From: Rhizobium sp. ARZ01
GTDB lineage: Bacteria; Pseudomonadota; Alphaproteobacteria; Rhizobiales; Rhizobiaceae
Length of the DNA stretch: 64,000 nt
Direction of reading: 5' to 3'
NCBI RefSeq assembly: GCF_014851675.1
Contig: NZ_JACVAE010000002.1
Coordinates: 310,001-374,000 of the forward strand
Position 1 is the stretch's first letter, and each line of letters begins with the position of its first letter. Under the pieces are notes generated by a model. It saw only the letters and a list, made by a program, of their open reading frames with translations. It had not been told where the DNA came from and searched no databases. Below are positions 60,339 to 64,000 of the stretch, piece by piece. A program made the position numbers and the translations under genes.

Positions 60339-60812
60339 ATGAACTTGCTACACGATCCCCACCCGATCCTGAAACTCGTCCGCCTGCCGCATGGCGCAGG
60401 CCTCGATCTTCCCGCTTACGAGACCGCCGGCGCGGCCGGCATGGACCTGCGCGCGGCAATCGGCGCAGGCGAAACGCAGGTGCTCGCGCCGGGCAAGCGC
60501 ACCCTGGTGCCGACCGGCTTCGTCTTCGAGGTTCCCGCTGGCTACGAGGCGCAGGTGCGGCCACGCTCCGGGCTTGCCTTCAAGCACGGGATCACCTGTC
60601 TCAACACGCCCGGCACCATCGACAGCGACTATCGCGGCGAAGTGAAGGTGCTGCTCGTCAACCTCGGCGAAGAAGATTTTGCGATCGAACGCGGCATGCG
60701 CATCGCCCAGATGGTGATCGCACCCGTGGTGCAGGCTGCGGTACAGGAGGTTGGCATGGCCGGCGAAACCGATCGCGGCGCCGGCGGCTTCGGCTCGACC
60801 GGCGTGAAATGA
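60339..60812 (+). CDS. dut: Deoxyuridine 5'-triphosphate nucleotidohydrolase
   Basis: 157 residues. Trimeric dUTPase, cleaves dUTP to dUMP and PPi. All five motifs are present: [26 protein letters not shown] (catalytic Asp), RIAQMV and the C-terminal arm [10 protein letters not shown]. Its stop overlaps the ATG of the downstream GNAT gene (ATGA). Confidence 0.97.
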   Translation: MNLLHDPHPILKLVRLPHGAGLDLPAYETAGAAGMDLRAAIGAGETQVLAPGKRTLVPTGFVFEVPAGYEAQVRPRSGLAFKHGITCLNTPGTIDSDYRGEVKVLLVNLGEEDFAIERGMRIAQMVIAPVVQAAVQEVGMAGETDRGAGGFGSTGVK

Positions 60813-61699
60813 ACGATCGCGCCGGGCTGACCTATCGCGAAGACTATTTCGGCGATCCCGCCGGGTGGGCTGCGCTGAAGGATCTGCTACTAGATGTGTT
60901 CGGACTCGACATCAGCCCGGTCGACGGGCTCGGCGGTCCCGACCCCAGCAGCCTGCCATCGGCCTATTTCGACGCCGCCGGGCGGTGTGTCGCCAACTTC
61001 ACCGCCTTTTCCATGCCGCTGATGATTGATGGGCGGATGGTGAAGGCTGCCGGCCTGCAATCCGGCGCCGTGCGGACCGAACATCGCGGGCGCGGGCTTT
61101 TTAGGGATCTCATTCGGCGAACTCTCGAGCGCTGTGACGAAGGGGGATTCGAGGCGATTGCGCTCTACACCGACAAGCCCGCCCTCTACGAGCCCTATGG
61201 TTTTGCGATCGTGCCGGCGTATCGCTTTCGCGGCGCCGCGCCGCAGGTTCCGACGGGTTCCCCTTCCGCGCGGCGGATCGACCTCAACGATCAGGATGAC
61301 CTAACGCTGGTGCAGCGCCTGTTGAATGCACGCATGCCGGTTTCGCAACGGTTCGCGGTTGCACAGCAGGCGACGATGTTCCTGATGAACGCGTTCTTTT
61401 CGGAGGACGTCACACTAAGCCACCTGCCGGATCAAGATGCGGTCATCGTCTGGCGTGGCGGCGAAGACGGCTCCCTTGAACTGCTCGATGTCGTTGCGGC
61501 AAAAATTCCCTCGCTCGCTGCGATTCTGCGGGCGCTTGGCGTTCCACCGCCAACGGTCGACGTTGCGTTTCCGCCGGACCGGCTGGGATGGCATGGTGAG
61601 CCTCAGGCCGAACAGGGCGAACTGAGCTTCATGATGCGTTCGGACCGGGACTTCCCGTCTATTGGCCCGGCAAGGCTTTCACCCATGGCTGAGTTCTGA
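60809..61699 (+). CDS. GNAT-family N-acetyltransferase
   Basis: 296 residues from the ATG at 60809, coupled to dut by ATGA. The CoA-binding motif A is [22 protein letters not shown], followed by [15 protein letters not shown] (GNAT motif B). The C-terminal half (about 150-296) is a second domain without motif A, as in Eis-like two-domain acetyltransferases. Substrate unknown. The coupling to dut is common in rhizobia but gives no hint of function. Confidence 0.85.
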   Translation: MNDRAGLTYREDYFGDPAGWAALKDLLLDVFGLDISPVDGLGGPDPSSLPSAYFDAAGRCVANFTAFSMPLMIDGRMVKAAGLQSGAVRTEHRGRGLFRDLIRRTLERCDEGGFEAIALYTDKPALYEPYGFAIVPAYRFRGAAPQVPTGSPSARRIDLNDQDDLTLVQRLLNARMPVSQRFAVAQQATMFLMNAFFSEDVTLSHLPDQDAVIVWRGGEDGSLELLDVVAAKIPSLAAILRALGVPPPTVDVAFPPDRLGWHGEPQAEQGELSFMMRSDRDFPSIGPARLSPMAEF

Positions 61700-61814
61700 A
61701 CCGACAAGGTCCAACCACGATGTGACGGCGCGGGAAGCGCGGCATCACCGGCACTACATTTGCAAGCCAAGCGACAATGGCACCGGCGAAACCGCCGATG
61801 GCGTTCGCGATGGG

Positions 61815-62333
61815 TCACTTCGCCTGCCGCGTCGACTCGAACAGGAACCAGGTGCGCCGCTCGGCCTCGTCGATCCAGTTTTCGAGCAGGCTCGCGGTCG
61901 CGACATCGTTGTGTTCGTCGCACAGAACATGCGTCTCGCGCAAAAGCGAGATGAGATGCTTGTTGTCCTCTAAGAGTTCGGCCAGCATGTCCTCTGGAGT
62001 GACATAGTCGTCGTCGTTGTCCGGGATGCGCTGGAGGCGTGTCGCATGGCCGATCGAGCGCAGGGTCGTACCGCCGATCTTGCGGGCGCGCTCGGCGATG
62101 TCATCGGTTGCCTCGAAGATCTGCTCGGCCTGCTCGTCCAAAAGCAGGTGATAATCCCGGAAATGCGGCCCCGACACGTGCCAGTGAAAATTCTTGGTCT
62201 TCAGGTAGAGCGCAAACATGTCGGCGAGCAGCGCAGTCAAAGCGGCCGAAATGTCGGTGATTGCATTCGACGCCAGACCGGACGGGGTCTTGAGGGGGGC
62301 TAGCCTGCGTTTTTCGGCTGTACTGGGCGACAT
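61815..62333 (-). CDS. dps: Dps-family DNA-protecting ferritin-like protein
   Basis: 172 residues. A four-helix ferritin-like monomer of a dodecamer that stores iron and protects DNA from peroxide. The inter-subunit ferroxidase ligands are H50 (NFHWHVSG), H62, D66 and E70 (RDYHLLLDEQAEQIFE). The ribosome site is AAAGGAG. It has a good promoter-like sequence upstream and stands alone. Confidence 0.94.
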   Translation of the reverse strand: MSPSTAEKRRLAPLKTPSGLASNAITDISAALTALLADMFALYLKTKNFHWHVSGPHFRDYHLLLDEQAEQIFEATDDIAERARKIGGTTLRSIGHATRLQRIPDNDDDYVTPEDMLAELLEDNKHLISLLRETHVLCDEHNDVATASLLENWIDEAERRTWFLFESTRQAK

Positions 62334-62391
62334 GCGTTCTCTCCTTTGAGCGCGAAGGAAAAGACCTGGATCAGCGCCGGACGCCTATTTG

Positions 62392-62420
62392 GCATAGCCG
62401 TGCACGCCAACGAGCACAAG
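62392..62420 (-). promoter_or_regulatory. Candidate dps promoter
   Basis: On the minus strand CTTGTG (62420-62415), a 17-base spacer, then CTATGC (62397-62392), matching the rhizobial CTTGAC-N17-CTATAT at 8 of 12 bases. It predicts a leader of about 50 bases. Confidence 0.5.
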
Positions 62421-62606
62421 AATTTCGGCATGCCCAAAAGCTAGAGCGCCCGGCCGGATCGTCAACCACCGCGTTCCAGAGACGCTTTGCGTGTGATGCG
62501 AAGCAATCGGCAGCAGGCCGTTACTTCCTGCCTCTGGGCGGATCGAGGCACCGGCTTGAAAGCAGAACCGCGCGGGCGTAAAAAGCGCAAAACGCGAGAT
62601 CGCTTC

Positions 62607-63224
62607 ATGACACTTGCCGCATTGCTTGCCTATAGCGGAGCGCTGTTCATTGCCGGCGTGATCCCGGGTCCGGGCATCACCGCCATCGTCGCACGCGCAC
62701 TCGGCTCCGGGTTCCGCGAAACCTTCTTCATGGGGCTTGGCCTCATCCTCGGCGACATGATCTACCTGACGGCGGTGATCCTGGGTCTTGCTTTCATCGC
62801 CCAGACCTTCACCACGGCCTTCATGGCAATCAAGATCGCCGGTGCGCTTTATCTTTGCTACATAGCCTGGAAGCTCTGGACCACCGGATTGGTACCGCAG
62901 GAGATTGAGGCGCGCGGCTCCTCCAACATGGCCATGTCGTTCCTGTCCGGATTGCTTGTGACGCTCGGCAACCCAAAGACCATGCTCTTCTATGTGGCGC
63001 TTGTCCCGACATTGATCGACCTCGGTGCGATCGGTCTCGACGACTATGGCCTGCTGCTCGGCGCGACCTTCATCGTGCTCCTGGTCGTGCTCATTCCCTA
63101 CATCGCGCTGGCCTCCCGCGCCCGCACACTGTTGAAAAAGCCGACCGCTCTACGCGCGCTTAATCGCGTAGCAGCAGGCATTCTCGCAAGCACCGCGGCC
63201 TACATCGCAACGCGCGCAGCGTGA
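62607..63224 (+). CDS. LysE/RhtB-family exporter
   Basis: 205 residues from the ATG at 62607; the frame is open upstream but that part is Arg-rich and not family-like. Six membrane helices. The N-terminal signature is FIAGVIPGPGITAIVARALGSGFRE, and later LVTLGNPKTMLFYVALVPTLI. It probably exports an amino acid or homoserine-lactone-like molecule. It is unlike the exporter at 56438 in detail, so not a recent copy. No regulator is adjacent. Confidence 0.88.
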   Translation: MTLAALLAYSGALFIAGVIPGPGITAIVARALGSGFRETFFMGLGLILGDMIYLTAVILGLAFIAQTFTTAFMAIKIAGALYLCYIAWKLWTTGLVPQEIEARGSSNMAMSFLSGLLVTLGNPKTMLFYVALVPTLIDLGAIGLDDYGLLLGATFIVLLVVLIPYIALASRARTLLKKPTALRALNRVAAGILASTAAYIATRAA

Positions 63225-63244
63225 AATAAAGATCTGCCTTCAAC

Positions 63245-63272
63245 CGGATTGGGGCGCAATTTTTCCAATCCG
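63245..63272 (+). promoter_or_regulatory. Hairpin in the cysK leader
   Basis: CGGATTGG (63245-63252) pairs with CCAATCCG (63265-63272) around a 12-base loop. The 3' arm touches the GAGGA ribosome site of the small leader ORF at 63283. It could serve as the terminator of the LysE gene or as a leader control element. Confidence 0.4.
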
Positions 63273-63282
63273 AGGACAATCC

Positions 63283-63360
63283 ATGGGCGATACGGCACTG
63301 GCTTCCGCACGCCCAGGGACCTATTCTCTCCGCGACACTCAAAGCTTGAAGGAAGCCTGA
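63283..63360 (+). CDS. Small leader ORF upstream of cysK (25 codons)
   Basis: ATG at 63283 with GAGGA 6 bases upstream. It encodes [18 protein letters not shown] and ends in QSLKEA, with the TGA one base before the cysK ATG. The peptide has no Cys, so it is not a simple cysteine-sensing attenuator. The cysK ribosome site (AAGGAAG) lies inside this ORF, which suggests translational coupling. It was found by eye and is not supported by homology. Confidence 0.35.
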   Translation: MGDTALASARPGTYSLRDTQSLKEA

Positions 63361-63361
63361 A

Positions 63362-64000
63362 ATGCCCGAACCCCGCAAGCCCGGCCGCGGCCGCGTCTAC
63401 GCTTCGATCATCGAAACGATCGGCGACACCCCGATCGTGCGGCTAGACAAGCTGGCCAGGGAAAAGGGTGTGAAGGCAAACCTCCTGGCAAAGCTCGAGT
63501 TCTTCAATCCGATCGCCTCCGTCAAGGATCGTATCGGAGTGGCCATGATCGAGTCGCTCGAGGCGCAGGGAAAGATCACCCCCGGCAAGTCGACACTGGT
63601 CGAGCCGACCTCAGGCAACACCGGCATCGCGCTTGCCTTTGCCGCGGCTGCCAAGGGCTACCGGCTGATTCTTACCATGCCAGAGACGATGTCGGTCGAG
63701 CGCCGCAAGATGCTGGCGCTGCTCGGTGCGGAGCTGGTTCTGACCGAAGGTCCGACGGGGATGAAAGGCGCGATCGCCAAGGCTGAGGAATTGGCGGCAA
63801 CTATTCCCGGCGCGATAATCCCGCAACAGTTCGAAAACCCTGCCAACCCTGAAATCCACCGCCAGACGACCGCAGAAGAGATCTGGAACGACACAGACGG
63901 CCAGGTGGACTTCCTCGTCTCGGGCATCGGCACCGGCGGCACGATCACCGGCGCAGGGCAGGTTCTCAAGGCTAAGAAGCCGAGCGTAAAAGTGGTGGCG
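63362..64000 (+). CDS. cysK: Cysteine synthase A (O-acetylserine sulfhydrylase; partial, C-terminus outside window)
   Basis: 213 codons visible of about 320. PLP enzyme that makes cysteine from O-acetylserine and sulfide. The PLP Lys is in [11 protein letters not shown], the substrate loop is [12 protein letters not shown], and the phosphate-binding loop is [12 protein letters not shown]. The start is ATG at 63362, directly after a small leader ORF. The call between CysK and CysM is made on the SGNTG and NPxxSVKDR context and is strong for the CysK side. Confidence 0.93.
   Translation, partial: MPEPRKPGRGRVYASIIETIGDTPIVRLDKLAREKGVKANLLAKLEFFNPIASVKDRIGVAMIESLEAQGKITPGKSTLVEPTSGNTGIALAFAAAAKGYRLILTMPETMSVERRKMLALLGAELVLTEGPTGMKGAIAKAEELAATIPGAIIPQQFENPANPEIHRQTTAEEIWNDTDGQVDFLVSGIGTGGTITGAGQVLKAKKPSVKVVA

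Overview
The window is chromosomal DNA from an alphaproteobacterium of the Rhizobiaceae, most likely Sinorhizobium/Ensifer. The evidence is high GC with GC-rich third positions, the gene order murJ-glnD / mutS / tme / olsB (recalled from memory as the S. meliloti order), an lptC-lptA-lptB-rpoN-hpf-ptsN block, a dnaA-rpsT block, and promoters of the rhizobial CTTGAC-N17-CTATAT type. About sixty protein genes are supported. I saw no rRNA, tRNA, insertion sequence, prophage or CRISPR array. Both edges cut a gene: trpS on the left and cysK on the right.

Layout. 1-9.6 kb: partial trpS, a secreted M15-type peptidase, murJ and glnD overlapping by ATGA, a lower-GC methyltransferase, mutS. 9.7-18 kb: malic enzyme tme, ornithine-lipid gene olsB, a hybrid histidine kinase, and a tight minus-strand operon of rRNA-type methyltransferase, SpoU methyltransferase and lspA. 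18-25.8 kb: coxG-like gene, lapA-like gene, ihfB, sppA, then the plus-strand LPS export/nitrogen block lptC-lptA-lptB-rpoN-hpf-ptsN. 25.8-32.8 kb: an aspartate decarboxylase-like gene with a damaged or unusual 5' end, grpE, hrcA, then rph, a VOC protein, rdgB and hemW. 32.8-36.4 kb: an accessory catabolic locus (ABC permease, binding protein, GYD protein, cysteine hydrolase) with a divergent LysR regulator. 36.7-43.3 kb: dnaA, rpsT and mutM on the minus strand, ubiE and ubiB on the plus strand. 43.3-45.3 kb: a SELENBP1/methanethiol-oxidase-like protein with a His-containing membrane partner. 45.8-50.8 kb: a Gly-rich exported protein, a POT peptide transporter, a potassium-channel-like protein ending in a zinc ribbon, and coaBC. 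50.8-58.6 kb: glutamine amidotransferase-like gene, pirin, GntR regulator plus MFS pump, GFA protein, AraC regulator plus LysE exporter, and a DUF1326-DUF2182 pair. 58.6-64 kb: prfC, dut, a GNAT protein, dps, a second LysE exporter and cysK.

Most genes are housekeeping: replication start (dnaA), mismatch and oxidative repair (mutS, mutM), nucleotide-pool cleaning (dut, rdgB), envelope building (murJ, lspA, LptABC), ubiquinone (ubiE, ubiB), heat shock (grpE, hrcA) and nitrogen control (glnD, rpoN, ptsN). The accessory parts are short modules of a regulator plus one to four genes.

Nothing here is clearly a new defence or mobile system. The best leads are a cluster of six GANTC (CcrM) sites in the dnaA upstream region, an aspartate decarboxylase whose conserved frame has no start codon, a small leader ORF with a hairpin before cysK, the Met-rich DUF2182 protein with its Cys-rich DUF1326 partner, a 27-nt perfect palindrome before the GntR gene, and an ABC operon with no ATPase gene.
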